Of a DNA stretch of 64,000 nt, positions 32,636 to 41,568 are shown one piece after another (the first letter of the stretch is position 1; every line of letters begins with the position of its first letter). The notes beneath the pieces were generated by a model, which was not told where the DNA came from, ran no database searches, and saw only the letters and a program-made list of their open reading frames with translations. Source of the stretch: DASYKS01 sp035995205 (GTDB taxonomy: Bacteria; Acidobacteriota; Thermoanaerobaculia; Multivoradales; UBA5704); the NCBI GenBank assembly GCA_035995205.1, contig DASYKS010000075.1, positions 1 through 64,000 of the forward strand, given 5' to 3'. The translations under genes were made by a program, and so were the position numbers.

Positions 32636-34650
32636 ATCTGCGCGTTGCCCTGGTAACTCATTGCTATCTTGAGCCGACTCATTATGCAATCGGACAGACC
32701 CTCGATGCAATTGAGGACGTCGACTACAGTGTCTTTGCGCGACGATTCGGACGGCTTGCAGACAACGTCGGGGAACGCAATATAGTTGACAGAGACCTAC
32801 TGTCTCGCTCTGTGTATGCTGTGGGCAGCCTAAGCGGATTTTCGGCGTTACACATTATTTATGATGGCGACACTGCGTTCGATGCGATCCAGATGGCACA
32901 GGACGCGCGACTGCCCGTCGTGCTCAGTTTCCACGGCGGCTTCGACACCAACGCGAAAATTTACGACAGTCGGTATCGCGAGCGAACCATAGAGGCCTGC
33001 TACAGCTCGGCGATCATCACTGTAGTTGGTGAAACTGACCGCCAACGCCTCGCCGATCTGGGCGTCACGAAGGGTGTCGAGATTCTTCCGGTTCCGATCG
33101 ACCCGACGCTTCTGCCCATTCGTCAAACCTACGACCGGCACCGACTCATCCTCGTCGGGAGGCTCGTACCGAAAAAGGGAATTGATCTGGCCCTCGCCTG
33201 CCTGGCGATGCTTCCCGACGATTTTACCTTGACAATAGTCGGTGACGGCGATGACGAATCCTGGCATACCCTCAAAGAGATCGCGCGTGGTCTTGGCGTC
33301 GAGCGAAGAGTAACCTGGACGGGATTCCTGCCGCTGCCTCAGATGTTGAAGGAACTCGCCGTTTCAGGGCTACTCCTTCACCCTGCGCGGGTGTGCGCAG
33401 ACGGCAACGCCGAAGGCACTCCGCAGGCAATTCTTTGGGCACAAGCGCTCGGCGTTCCAGTTGTCGCGACCAGCACCGGGAGCATCTCGGATATCGTTCA
33501 TGATCAGCAGACCGGTTTGTTGGTTCCGCCCCACGCCGAAGCCCTGGCGACGGCTATAGCTTGTCTTTCGGCAAACTCCCTCCTCCGTTCGCGTGTGACC
33601 GAAAACGGACATCAGGTGGTTATGCAAAGGCACCGCCTTGCGGCTGTAGCTTGCAGGCTCAACGAGTTTTATTCTCGCGCAATTCGTATAGGAGCAGCAC
33701 CAAGGATTCATCGGAGCCAAAGTGCAACAGACCGAATCGCAATTCGCACCGCCGCGGAGTACCTTCAGATTTCCGCCGCTAATTTCCGTTTTGTCGCGAA
33801 GGGAGGCCATGGACATATTTACGCCGCGCAGTTGGCTGACAGAACCCTGGTAGCGGTTAAGTTTCCAGCATATGCCGACCACCCGAGCGAGAGATGGCCT
33901 ATTCTCGAGCAAAAGCTGCTGCGAGAAGCCACCGTGTTTTCTGAAGCTGCAGGCGAAGGCCTCCCAAAGCTAGTCGCATTTGATGAAGAAGGGCGCTTCC
34001 TTGTTCGAGAGTTCGTCGTCGGAGAACCGCTCGCTCGGGCTGTCCGCTATGTTGGAAGTGAAGGCAGAATAGCTCTGATGGCACGAGTATTACGACTAGG
34101 GCAGGCTCTATTTGCGCGCTTTCACGCAGGCGCCAAGGGTGTGTTTCTGTTACGCGACTTCAAGCCTCAGAATATCGTCGTCCCCACCGAAGGATCTGTC
34201 GGTTTGCAGTTGATTGACGTGGGAGCTGTTTGCCCAGAGCGCGAGATCGCGACTCGGACCTGGAACCACGACCGCCTCGGCACCGGACAGTGGCTACATT
34301 GGGCGCCGGAGCAGCTCCTTGGCCTCGCGCAGGAAATCAACCGGCGTGTTGACTACTTTGCTCTCGGCGTCACCGCTTTTTATACCCTCACGGGCAAGTG
34401 GCCCTATTCAAACCGCTGTTCGGTTCATGATCAGGTTCTGGCACGTTACAGAGCGGAACATGAAGTGGCGGTGGCAAGGCTTGAGACGGCATCCGACCGC
34501 GGGGAGATTTCTCCCGAGGTTTCGACCGCTATAGCAGGCCACCTTGAACCGGACGTCCATTACCGGTCGACTTCTACTCATGCGAGCTCGCAACTTGCGA
34601 TAGCCGACGACATTTCCACAGACCGTTTGTTTGGTCTCAGGCCTAATTAA
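32632..34650 (+). CDS. fused GT4 glycosyltransferase and Hanks-type kinase domain
   Basis: A 672-residue two-domain protein. Residues 1-350 are a GT4 glycosyltransferase: VVLSFHGGFD, ILVGRLVPKKGIDLAL and the donor segment EGTPQAILWAQALGVPVV. The second Glu of E-x7-E is Trp269. Residues 380-600 are protein-kinase-like: Gly-loop KGGHGHIYAA (390-399), VAVK with Lys410, candidate helix-C Glu432, catalytic loop RDFKPQN (Asp509, Lys511, Asn514), metal site DVG (Asp529) in place of DFG, WAPEQLLG, and VDYFALGV. The key catalytic residues are present, so activity is likely. It might phosphorylate itself, a partner, or the glycan end, as the kinase of WbdD does. Co-encoded with a phosphatase. Confidence 0.88.
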   Translation: MNLRVALVTHCYLEPTHYAIGQTLDAIEDVDYSVFARRFGRLADNVGERNIVDRDLLSRSVYAVGSLSGFSALHIIYDGDTAFDAIQMAQDARLPVVLSFHGGFDTNAKIYDSRYRERTIEACYSSAIITVVGETDRQRLADLGVTKGVEILPVPIDPTLLPIRQTYDRHRLILVGRLVPKKGIDLALACLAMLPDDFTLTIVGDGDDESWHTLKEIARGLGVERRVTWTGFLPLPQMLKELAVSGLLLHPARVCADGNAEGTPQAILWAQALGVPVVATSTGSISDIVHDQQTGLLVPPHAEALATAIACLSANSLLRSRVTENGHQVVMQRHRLAAVACRLNEFYSRAIRIGAAPRIHRSQSATDRIAIRTAAEYLQISAANFRFVAKGGHGHIYAAQLADRTLVAVKFPAYADHPSERWPILEQKLLREATVFSEAAGEGLPKLVAFDEEGRFLVREFVVGEPLARAVRYVGSEGRIALMARVLRLGQALFARFHAGAKGVFLLRDFKPQNIVVPTEGSVGLQLIDVGAVCPEREIATRTWNHDRLGTGQWLHWAPEQLLGLAQEINRRVDYFALGVTAFYTLTGKWPYSNRCSVHDQVLARYRAEHEVAVARLETASDRGEISPEVSTAIAGHLEPDVHYRSTSTHASSQLAIADDISTDRLFGLRPN

Positions 34651-35233
34651 GAGTGGTGCCAAGCTCCCATTCATCGCGTTTGAGCTCGAAGATCTCCACC
34701 GGCACGCTCTGTCCATCCGGGCGGAAGCCTATCGACTGGCCGACCAGAGTGAATCCGGCCCGGAGGCACAGTGCTGCGGAGCTGTGGTTGCCGGAGATGA
34801 CTTCAGTCCTGATTCGCGATACGCCCAACACGTGGAACGCGAACCCGATCAGCAGTGACCCCACCTCGTCCGTAATTCTTGGGGCATAGCCGAGAGATCT
34901 AGCCAAGGCTAGATACCCAGGCCGGTCGACAGCAACTCGCCCAAGCTCAATGGAGCCTACGGAATCGTCAAGGTGTAGCCAGCCGGCGGAACCAAGAAAG
35001 CGATCGTCGACACAGGAGCGAATCACAAGAAGTTTTGCATCTTTCCGTCGGGCATTGGCTTCAAGCCATTTCCGGTTGTTCTCAGGGTCCAACGGCCGGT
35101 CATCGAAGAACCATCTCCGAATAGAGTCGCGATTCCGCAGTTCCGTGAGGTGCCCAAAATCATCCGGCTTCGGCGACGTCAGATAGATCAAGCGCCCCCT
35201 TAGTGAAGGCATCTTGAACGGGGCGTCAGACAC
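34643..35233 (-). CDS. GNAT N-acetyltransferase, amino-sugar type (PseH-like)
   Basis: About 196 residues from a GTG that follows GGAGGGGGGA and overlaps the aminotransferase stop, which supports translational coupling. The HLTELRNRDSIRRWFFDDRPL opening resembles PseH-type acetyltransferases. The acetyl-CoA region includes DEVGSLLIGFAFHVLGVSRI and NHSSAALCLRAGFTLVGQ. With the adjacent sugar aminotransferase it would N-acetylate an amino sugar nucleotide. Convergent 8-bp overlap with the kinase fusion gene. Confidence 0.8.
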   Translation of the reverse strand: MSDAPFKMPSLRGRLIYLTSPKPDDFGHLTELRNRDSIRRWFFDDRPLDPENNRKWLEANARRKDAKLLVIRSCVDDRFLGSAGWLHLDDSVGSIELGRVAVDRPGYLALARSLGYAPRITDEVGSLLIGFAFHVLGVSRIRTEVISGNHSSAALCLRAGFTLVGQSIGFRPDGQSVPVEIFELKRDEWELGTTLN

Positions 35234-36338
35234 TCCCCCCTCCGAGGACCGGCACAAGGCTTTTCAACGCATCAACCACGCGACTCACGCACTCATCCGT
35301 GAGGTCGGGGTAAAGAGGGATCGTCACAAGCTCTGCGGCAGCGGCTTCAGCATGCGGGCAGAATGCGCCAGGGAAAAGGGGATGCCCGGAAAGAGCCGGG
35401 TAGTGCATTGTGCTCGTGGACACACCAGCGCGTTGAAATCTCTCCCGCACGCTCTCTCTACCAGCGGCAGGCACTCGACAGATGGCCATCAGGAATGAGT
35501 CTTCGATCGAAGATGTACGCATCTCCACGAAAGGAGAGAGGTTCTCGCAGGCATCAGCGTAGGCTGCAAAGATCGAACGCCGCTTTTCGCGCCAATTCTC
35601 GGCATACCTTAGGCCACTAAGGACAAAAGTCGAGGCGACATCGCTCATCCTGAGCCTCAGACCAGACGCGTTGGCGAATCCGTAAGAACCGTGAATGCTT
35701 CCCTGGGTTCGTCCCCATGTTTCCGATGCCACCCCCACATTTGAGAGCAGGCGGGCAGTTTCAATTTGCTGCGCATCTTTACACCACAACAAGCCGCCAT
35801 CAGCGGAGGGTGCTTCCTTCATGACGTTGAAGCTATAACAAGCATAGTCACCCGAAGGCGGGTCGCCCAAACCGATACGATGTGCGCGATCCTCGATCAG
35901 CGCGAGCCTATGGCGGCGACAAAGAGATTGGAGGCCTGTCATATCGATTCGTTGGCCGTACAGGTGCACGGCAACAATTGCGCGCGTCTTCTCAGTCAAC
36001 AGGGGCGTAACCAATTCCTCCGTGATCAGCAACGTAGAGGGATCGACATCCGCCACCTTGACCGCGAATCCAGCCTCGTGAAAAGCAATGGCGGTGCTCA
36101 AATAAGTTATCGCGGGTACGATCACCTCATCTCCGGGAGCCGGTTTGAGCAATCTACCGGCGGCAAAAAGCGCTGCTGTCCCAGAGTTCAGTGCGACCGC
36201 CGCCCCTTCATGTCTTTCAACGAAGTACTGTTCAAGGAGGCCACAAGAAGGCCCATTGCCCCACCAACCGGAAGCGACAACTTGTTGAAGTGACTCTGCG
36301 AGGTCCGGTGCAGCCGGAGGTCGATAAAGCGCAATCAT
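35226..36338 (-). CDS. DegT/DnrJ/EryC1/StrS sugar aminotransferase
   Basis: A 370-residue PLP enzyme. Typical segments: ALNSGTAALFAAGRLL (phosphate loop), EVIVPAITYLSTA, IVAVHLYGQRIDM, LIEDRAH (family usually EDAAH), and SFNVMKEAPSADGG holding the probable PLP Lys. The C-terminal HYPALSGHPLFPG is also conserved. It transfers an amino group, usually from glutamate, to a keto-sugar nucleotide. The start overlaps the upstream GT4 stop. With the GNAT next door it would make an acetamido-sugar for the glycan. Confidence 0.88.
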   Translation of the reverse strand: MIALYRPPAAPDLAESLQQVVASGWWGNGPSCGLLEQYFVERHEGAAVALNSGTAALFAAGRLLKPAPGDEVIVPAITYLSTAIAFHEAGFAVKVADVDPSTLLITEELVTPLLTEKTRAIVAVHLYGQRIDMTGLQSLCRRHRLALIEDRAHRIGLGDPPSGDYACYSFNVMKEAPSADGGLLWCKDAQQIETARLLSNVGVASETWGRTQGSIHGSYGFANASGLRLRMSDVASTFVLSGLRYAENWREKRRSIFAAYADACENLSPFVEMRTSSIEDSFLMAICRVPAAGRESVRERFQRAGVSTSTMHYPALSGHPLFPGAFCPHAEAAAAELVTIPLYPDLTDECVSRVVDALKSLVPVLGGGSV

Positions 36339-37552
36339 TTACCGCCCCGATGCGCAAGTGCCATGCTCTCAAGTAATTCGCTATATCCTTGCGCTTCCCG
36401 ATCAGGCCGATGCCGCTCGCGAACATACGTTCGCGCCGCGGCGCCAAGCCGCGCAACGAACTCTCGGTCGTCGTTGAGTCGTAGCATCAGAGAAGCCAGC
36501 TCATCTGGACGGCTCTGATCGAAAAGCAGCCCCGTTACGCCATGGTCTATGACATCCTCAAATATCAGGCTGGCGATGGGGCAGAGGCCGAGGGACATTC
36601 CTTCAAGTAGACCGTTCGCCAGACCGTCGTCAAGGCACGGCATCACGGCGATGTCTCCGCCCGCAGCCCACGGTGCAACCTGATCGCGTGGCAGCTGGCC
36701 GGTGCAGTAGATGACTCCCGCGTCGCAAAGCCGATCCCAGGTCTCTCCACAGAGCCTCTGCTCTACGCTGCCGATACTTGGTCCAATCACCAGCAATTTG
36801 ATGGCCTTCTGTGCCGGCAGCTGGTCCAAAGCGGAAAGTAGCGGCACTACGCCTTTCTTTTCTCGCAGCGTACCTATGAATACCAGGATCAAAGTCTCTT
36901 CGGCCCAGCCTGTCGCCGACAGTATTTTGACGCGGGCCTGAACTTTCTCCTCGGAAGACGCAGTCATGCTCACGCTATTGAAAACGACGCTGGCCAGCGG
37001 TGCCAGGTTAGGTAAAATCATCAGGACTCGGCGCCGCAGATGTTGGTTGACACAGATGATGTGGGACGCTCCCTCGAGGGTCCATCGAATCGCAGCGAAA
37101 CGCTCAACATGGAATATGTTCAACCCGATATCGTTTCCGCGTACGCCCATCACGGAAGGCACATTCAGTTCTGCTGCGACAAATCGCGCCAGAAAGCCTG
37201 CGTTCAGCAGGTAAAATGCCATCACTACATCCGGAGCAAAGGCGCGGGCTTCGCGCGCCATTTGCTTGCAGACACGTCTCCGAAAGACTGCGCGGAGCTT
37301 CTCGGACAGAGGTGTAGTCGCCAGATCGGGGTGCCGAAGAAAGAACGGCCCAAACCGCAGGATTGCGACTCCGTTTTCGGCAGATTCCTCGAAATAATCA
37401 TCGCTTCGAAGGGGCCTGCGGTTGTCGAACGTCAACACCTGGATTTGATGGCCAACTCGGACAAGTGCCTCTGCGATTCGCTTCGAGGAGGTCGCCACAC
37501 CTCCTGCATCCGGTGGGTAGTGCTCGGTCACAAAGGTGATCTTCACCTGCAC
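36335..37552 (-). CDS. GT4-family glycosyltransferase
   Basis: A 405-residue GT-B enzyme starting ITFVTEHYPPDAGGVATSS with the classical Gly-rich loop. SVMGVRGNDIGLN, LIFVFIGTLREKKGV-like and the donor site CLDDGLANGLLEGMSLGLCPIAS are present, with Glu in LLEGMS. It probably adds a sugar to a lipid carrier or other acceptor using the amino sugar made by the neighbours. AT-rich relative to the first GT cluster, consistent with separate origin. Confidence 0.88.
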   Translation of the reverse strand: MQVKITFVTEHYPPDAGGVATSSKRIAEALVRVGHQIQVLTFDNRRPLRSDDYFEESAENGVAILRFGPFFLRHPDLATTPLSEKLRAVFRRRVCKQMAREARAFAPDVVMAFYLLNAGFLARFVAAELNVPSVMGVRGNDIGLNIFHVERFAAIRWTLEGASHIICVNQHLRRRVLMILPNLAPLASVVFNSVSMTASSEEKVQARVKILSATGWAEETLILVFIGTLREKKGVVPLLSALDQLPAQKAIKLLVIGPSIGSVEQRLCGETWDRLCDAGVIYCTGQLPRDQVAPWAAGGDIAVMPCLDDGLANGLLEGMSLGLCPIASLIFEDVIDHGVTGLLFDQSRPDELASLMLRLNDDREFVARLGAAARTYVRERHRPDREAQGYSELLESMALAHRGGK

Positions 37553-37569
37553 CTCCTATTTACAATTGA

Positions 37570-39042
37570 TCAAGCCGCTGTAACATCCAATGAATCGAAG
37601 CACAACGCTCCGCAAGACATTGCGTCAGGGGTTTTCATGAGAAGGAACAGCGTGCTGCGCTCACCTCCCGGCACGGCCTCCGACGAGTCTATTTGACGCA
37701 GAAGGAGAGGCTCTAGACCCGAACGAAGTTTGGTGACTCGAAACCCAGCTGATGAGGCCGCTGACATGATGCTCTTGGCCGTGTGGCGGAAGGAGTATCG
37801 ACCCACTTGGATATCCTGATCCGCTTCTAGCAGGGTGACAAGGATTTGAGTACGCTCACAGCAGAGCGCACTCAGCTGGGCCATGAGCAGGTCGAGCCGA
37901 CAAGGATGAACGCACTGAAGGACGCCGGCTACGATGACAAGGTCGGGGTTTGTTGTCGCGGCATGCGCAATTGAGGCTTTGGATATTACAGCGAAGGATG
38001 CCCTGCCTTGCAGCACGGCTCTATCGGGATACCGGCAGTCGATGGCAGCCGTGAAGAAATGGTCCGTAACGTCGAGGCCCCAGTAGAACCCTTGATCGAG
38101 GAATGTAATGAGGTGATGACCGAGGCGAAGGCTGCCACAGCCGAAGTCAACTACTCGGTGAGTTCTCTGCAACCCTAGATCTATCAACGCGTTGAAGTCT
38201 TTCAGACCATCGTCTTCGGGGTTCGCTCCAAGCGTTTGGTGCCTTCGCCCAGAGCTCAGGCGCCGTATCTGATGCTCGGCATACATTTGTTCCGGAGTCT
38301 TGTTCGACAGGTAGGCCAGGGTCTTCTCGAGGCGTCTCTTGCCGTGGCGTCCGAGGCGCCACACCCTGGCCCTGAGGTAGTCGAGACCACTACGCAGTGC
38401 GGCATAAAGCCAGTCTACAAACGCGAACTCGACACCGATTGTGGAAGCATCCAGTTTCTTGATCGCGATCAGGGATTCCCTATATCCTATCACGCGATAG
38501 CGACTCGAATTCCTTTTCAAGAATTGATCCACTGTATTTTGGACTCCGGGGTGTTTGTTGGAGTAGTCGTGGAGGCAAACGATTCCCTGAGGATTCAGAA
38601 GCCGTGTCCACCGGAGGTCAAGCATTACGCTTCGAAGAGAGTGCTTCCCGTCGATCAATATGAAGTCGAATCGCTCATCAAGGCGCTGCGCTGATCGAAA
38701 TGCTCTTTGACTGGTGCAGATTCTCATGTCGACGCCCGAGGAGTCGAGCCCGTGGAATTCCAAGTTGAGCCGAACTGTCTCGTATTGGTGCTCAAAATAG
38801 TGCATCGGATCTACTACGACAAAATGCGGTCGCTCGCCCTCTGCAAACGCTGTCATCATCAAGCAAAGTGAGCCACCAGCGCCTGTTCCGATCTCTAGAT
38901 GCTGGCCTGGCAGTCGCGCCTTGCGAATCAAATCAACTAGAAAATCGCTTTCCACCTCGTTCATTTCCGGAGCGAGCGCATACGCGGAGTAACGCATGTA
39001 TGTGTAGGCTAGCACGCGGCCTCCAAGGATGACCACGTCCAT
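37570..39042 (-). CDS. tandem two-domain SAM methyltransferase
   Basis: A 490-residue fusion. The N-terminal domain (residues 30-200) has LEIGTGAGGSLCLMM, FVVVDPMHYF and DFILIDGKHSLRSVMLDLRW, the Methyltransf_24 pattern often found in glycan and natural-product loci. The C-terminal domain (about 285-470) has VVDFGCGSLRLGHHLI and YWGLDVTDHFF, a second Rossmann methyltransferase. A basic helical linker joins them. Two methyl transfers, or one catalytic and one structural domain, are possible. It is first in the minus-strand operon; an alternative start is MRYSAYAL, 15 codons in. Confidence 0.82.
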   Translation of the reverse strand: MDVVILGGRVLAYTYMRYSAYALAPEMNEVESDFLVDLIRKARLPGQHLEIGTGAGGSLCLMMTAFAEGERPHFVVVDPMHYFEHQYETVRLNLEFHGLDSSGVDMRICTSQRAFRSAQRLDERFDFILIDGKHSLRSVMLDLRWTRLLNPQGIVCLHDYSNKHPGVQNTVDQFLKRNSSRYRVIGYRESLIAIKKLDASTIGVEFAFVDWLYAALRSGLDYLRARVWRLGRHGKRRLEKTLAYLSNKTPEQMYAEHQIRRLSSGRRHQTLGANPEDDGLKDFNALIDLGLQRTHRVVDFGCGSLRLGHHLITFLDQGFYWGLDVTDHFFTAAIDCRYPDRAVLQGRASFAVISKASIAHAATTNPDLVIVAGVLQCVHPCRLDLLMAQLSALCCERTQILVTLLEADQDIQVGRYSFRHTAKSIMSAASSAGFRVTKLRSGLEPLLLRQIDSSEAVPGGERSTLFLLMKTPDAMSCGALCFDSLDVTAA

Positions 39043-39093
39043 CTCTGAAGTCGCAGGTTCTTGGGGACATCGCCCGAGGCCCTCCCCCTCCCC

Positions 39094-39462
39094 CTACCCC
39101 ACTCCAACCCCCACCGCCCCCAAAACCGCCACCGCCCGCTCCAAATCCCCCTCCCGAACCAGCACCACATCCGTATCGAAAGTAGCCACCGCCAGAATCG
39201 AGATCCCCGCTTCGGCCAGCGGTACCGCCAGGCTCGCCAGGATTCCGACAGCCGAGAAATCCAATGGACCCAAGACCTCCAGCGCCCGGAAGCCAATCTC
39301 GGCACGCACCCCCTCCGGAACGGCGCTCTCGGCGCAGATGATAGAGAGCTCGCGCGGGGTTCGAGTAATCGAGAGGAGCGCGCCGTCGGCCCAGTCGGGG
39401 ACGGGGTCGTGAGGTTCGAGGCGGCAGACGGCGAAGCGGCTTTCGTAGAGGGTTAGCTTCAT
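39094..39462 (-). CDS. ACT-domain protein
   Basis: A 122-residue protein with two ACT-like halves: SITRTPRELSIICAES and VGILASLAVPLAEAGISILAVATFDTDVVLV. Such stand-alone proteins bind amino acids and resemble the CASTOR/ACT_7 group. It starts six bases after the transglutaminase gene and is probably at the end of that operon. GC-rich again, marking the end of the low-GC island. The ligand is unknown. Confidence 0.8.
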   Translation of the reverse strand: MKLTLYESRFAVCRLEPHDPVPDWADGALLSITRTPRELSIICAESAVPEGVRAEIGFRALEVLGPLDFSAVGILASLAVPLAEAGISILAVATFDTDVVLVREGDLERAVAVLGAVGVGVG

Positions 39463-39468
39463 TCGATT

Positions 39469-41568
39469 TCACCCCGCTTTGCGCAGGGACGCTTCGGCTT
39501 CGCGGAGCGCGGTGCGCAGGTCTTCTTGTTCGGTTTCTTCGAGCGGCTCTCCGGCGTAGGTTTCGCGGACGTAGAAGTCGATGATCCGCGCGGCGGGGGC
39601 GGCGGCGTTGGGGAAGCGGTCGCTTGCGAGTTGGCGGACCGCGAGGGGCGGCAGCGAGCCCGGGAGGGGGACTCCTCCTCGGCCCATGCGGAGGCGGAGG
39701 CGTTGGTAGGCGGCGGCCGGGGTCAGCGGGCGGCGGCGTAGGACGAGCCAGAGGATCAGCGCGATCGTCGCGAGCAGGAAGAGAGCGGCTCCCGCGATGG
39801 CGAGCGGCGAAGCGGTAAGTGCCGCGGCCGGGGCTTGTTGCGCGGTGGGGATGGCGAGCGGCTCGGTCGAGGAGTTCCCCGATTCGCTCTTCTTCTCGCT
39901 GGAAAACAGATTGCGGAGGGCGGACCAGGCGGAGTAGAGGCGGCGCAGGATCTCGGCCTGGTCGCCGACGCCGAAGGTGAGGACGTAGCGGTCCCAACGG
40001 AAGAGCATGAAGTCGTAGGCCTGCTGGGCGAGGCGCCAGGCACCGCCGGTGTCCGCGCTCGGACGGCCGGATGGGGGCGTCGGGTCGTAGATCCTCCACC
40101 CTTCGTTCGGCCCGGAGCCGACGTAGGCCTCGACCCAGGCGTGGGCGTTGCTGTCGCGAACGATCACGTACCCTTCGAACGGGTTGTACTCTCCCCCTAA
40201 GAACCCTGTGACCAGGCGCGCCGGAATCCCTTGGGTGCGCAGCAGCAGCACCATCGACGAGGCGAACAGCTCGCAGTGGCCGCGGTGGGTTTCGAACAGG
40301 AAGGTGTCGAGCGGATTGCCGTTGAGCCCCGCGCCGAGCAGCGTGGTCGAGTAGTCGAACTTCTGGATCAGGTGGGTTTCGAGTCGCACCACGCGTTCGG
40401 CCGCGGAGCCTTGCCCCATCACCTGCGCCGCGAGAGCGCGCATACGGGGCGTGACGCCCGACGTGTCGAGCGTGGAACCCCCGACAACCGGCGGCGGCTC
40501 GCCGAGCAGCACGGGCTGCCGCGCCAGGCCCACGCGATATTGCAGGGTGTCGAGAATCGGGTGCGGCAGCGACACCGCTCCCCCTTGGTCGACTCGCAGA
40601 GAGAGAACCCCCGGCTCGACGACCGCGGTCTCGACCGGCAGCGGCAGGCTCGTGCTGCGGAGCGGCCGCAGCCAGATCGTCGCCCAGCGAATGGGGGGCG
40701 CGGCGCCGAGCGTATAGCGCAGGCCGCGGCCGCGGGAAAGCGGCGCTTGGGCGGGCGGCGACCGCCGCCAGGAGGCGCCCTTGAACAGGTCGTGGGTGGC
40801 GGCTTTGAACCGCATGTCTTCCGGATCTTCCGGCGTCGAGCCCTGCTGCCATTGCAGGCGAAGAGCCACGCCCCGGCTGTTGCGGATCTGGCCGATCGAG
40901 TCGAGCGTCACGTCGTCCGTGAAGCCGGCCGCTTCGAGCTCGGCGCCGAAGCTCGCGCCGCGGCCGACGATGTAGGGCGATCGGATGCGCGGCATGAGCG
41001 CGAAGAACGGCACCGCGAGCAGCAACGCGCCGATGGTTGCGAAGGCGAGGAATCCCCCGAGCGGCACCCGGCCGAGCTCCGTCTCGTCGCGTCCGTATTG
41101 GCCGAGGATGTGAAACCAGGCGAAGCGCGCGAGCAGTGCGAGCGCCACCGCGACGAAGCCCGCGAGGTAGAGCATGATCGACGGATGGACGCTCGTGCCC
41201 ATCGCGGCGAGGAAGAGAAAGAAGATCCCGATCACGGCCTGCCATTTGTCCGCCTCTTTGCTCAGCGCAAACAGCTTGACCACCAGGGCGAACAGGCCGA
41301 GATGGAGCACCGGACCGACCAGGCGGCCGCCGCCGAGCACTGTGAGATCGATGTAGAAGAGCGGCAGGTAGGCGAGGCCAATCACGTTCATCGCCCATAT
41401 CGGCAGCCAGCGCTCGGGATCGCGAGCGGCGCGGCGCAGGAAGAGCAAGACCAAGGCCGCGTAGACCACGAAGACCGGCCATTCGAGCACGTCGTTGAAC
41501 GGCAGGGGCAGAGGCGCCACGAGCGCCAGCCAACCGAGCGCGATCCGCTTGCCGCGCGCGAACTTCAT
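39469..41568 (-). CDS. TgpA-type transmembrane transglutaminase-like protein
   Basis: A 699-residue protein. Residues 1-200 have about seven membrane segments (DUF3488 part). Then a periplasmic transglutaminase domain carries the triad: Cys in ETHRGHCELFASSM, His in SNAHAWVEAYV, Asp in WRIYDPTPP. One more membrane segment lies near residue 600, followed by a DUF4129-like C-terminus. It overlaps the DUF58 gene by four bases. MoxR, DUF58 and TgpA genes travel together in many bacteria and are linked to envelope functions. Confidence 0.9.
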   Translation of the reverse strand: MKFARGKRIALGWLALVAPLPLPFNDVLEWPVFVVYAALVLLFLRRAARDPERWLPIWAMNVIGLAYLPLFYIDLTVLGGGRLVGPVLHLGLFALVVKLFALSKEADKWQAVIGIFFLFLAAMGTSVHPSIMLYLAGFVAVALALLARFAWFHILGQYGRDETELGRVPLGGFLAFATIGALLLAVPFFALMPRIRSPYIVGRGASFGAELEAAGFTDDVTLDSIGQIRNSRGVALRLQWQQGSTPEDPEDMRFKAATHDLFKGASWRRSPPAQAPLSRGRGLRYTLGAAPPIRWATIWLRPLRSTSLPLPVETAVVEPGVLSLRVDQGGAVSLPHPILDTLQYRVGLARQPVLLGEPPPVVGGSTLDTSGVTPRMRALAAQVMGQGSAAERVVRLETHLIQKFDYSTTLLGAGLNGNPLDTFLFETHRGHCELFASSMVLLLRTQGIPARLVTGFLGGEYNPFEGYVIVRDSNAHAWVEAYVGSGPNEGWRIYDPTPPSGRPSADTGGAWRLAQQAYDFMLFRWDRYVLTFGVGDQAEILRRLYSAWSALRNLFSSEKKSESGNSSTEPLAIPTAQQAPAAALTASPLAIAGAALFLLATIALILWLVLRRRPLTPAAAYQRLRLRMGRGGVPLPGSLPPLAVRQLASDRFPNAAAPAARIIDFYVRETYAGEPLEETEQEDLRTALREAEASLRKAG

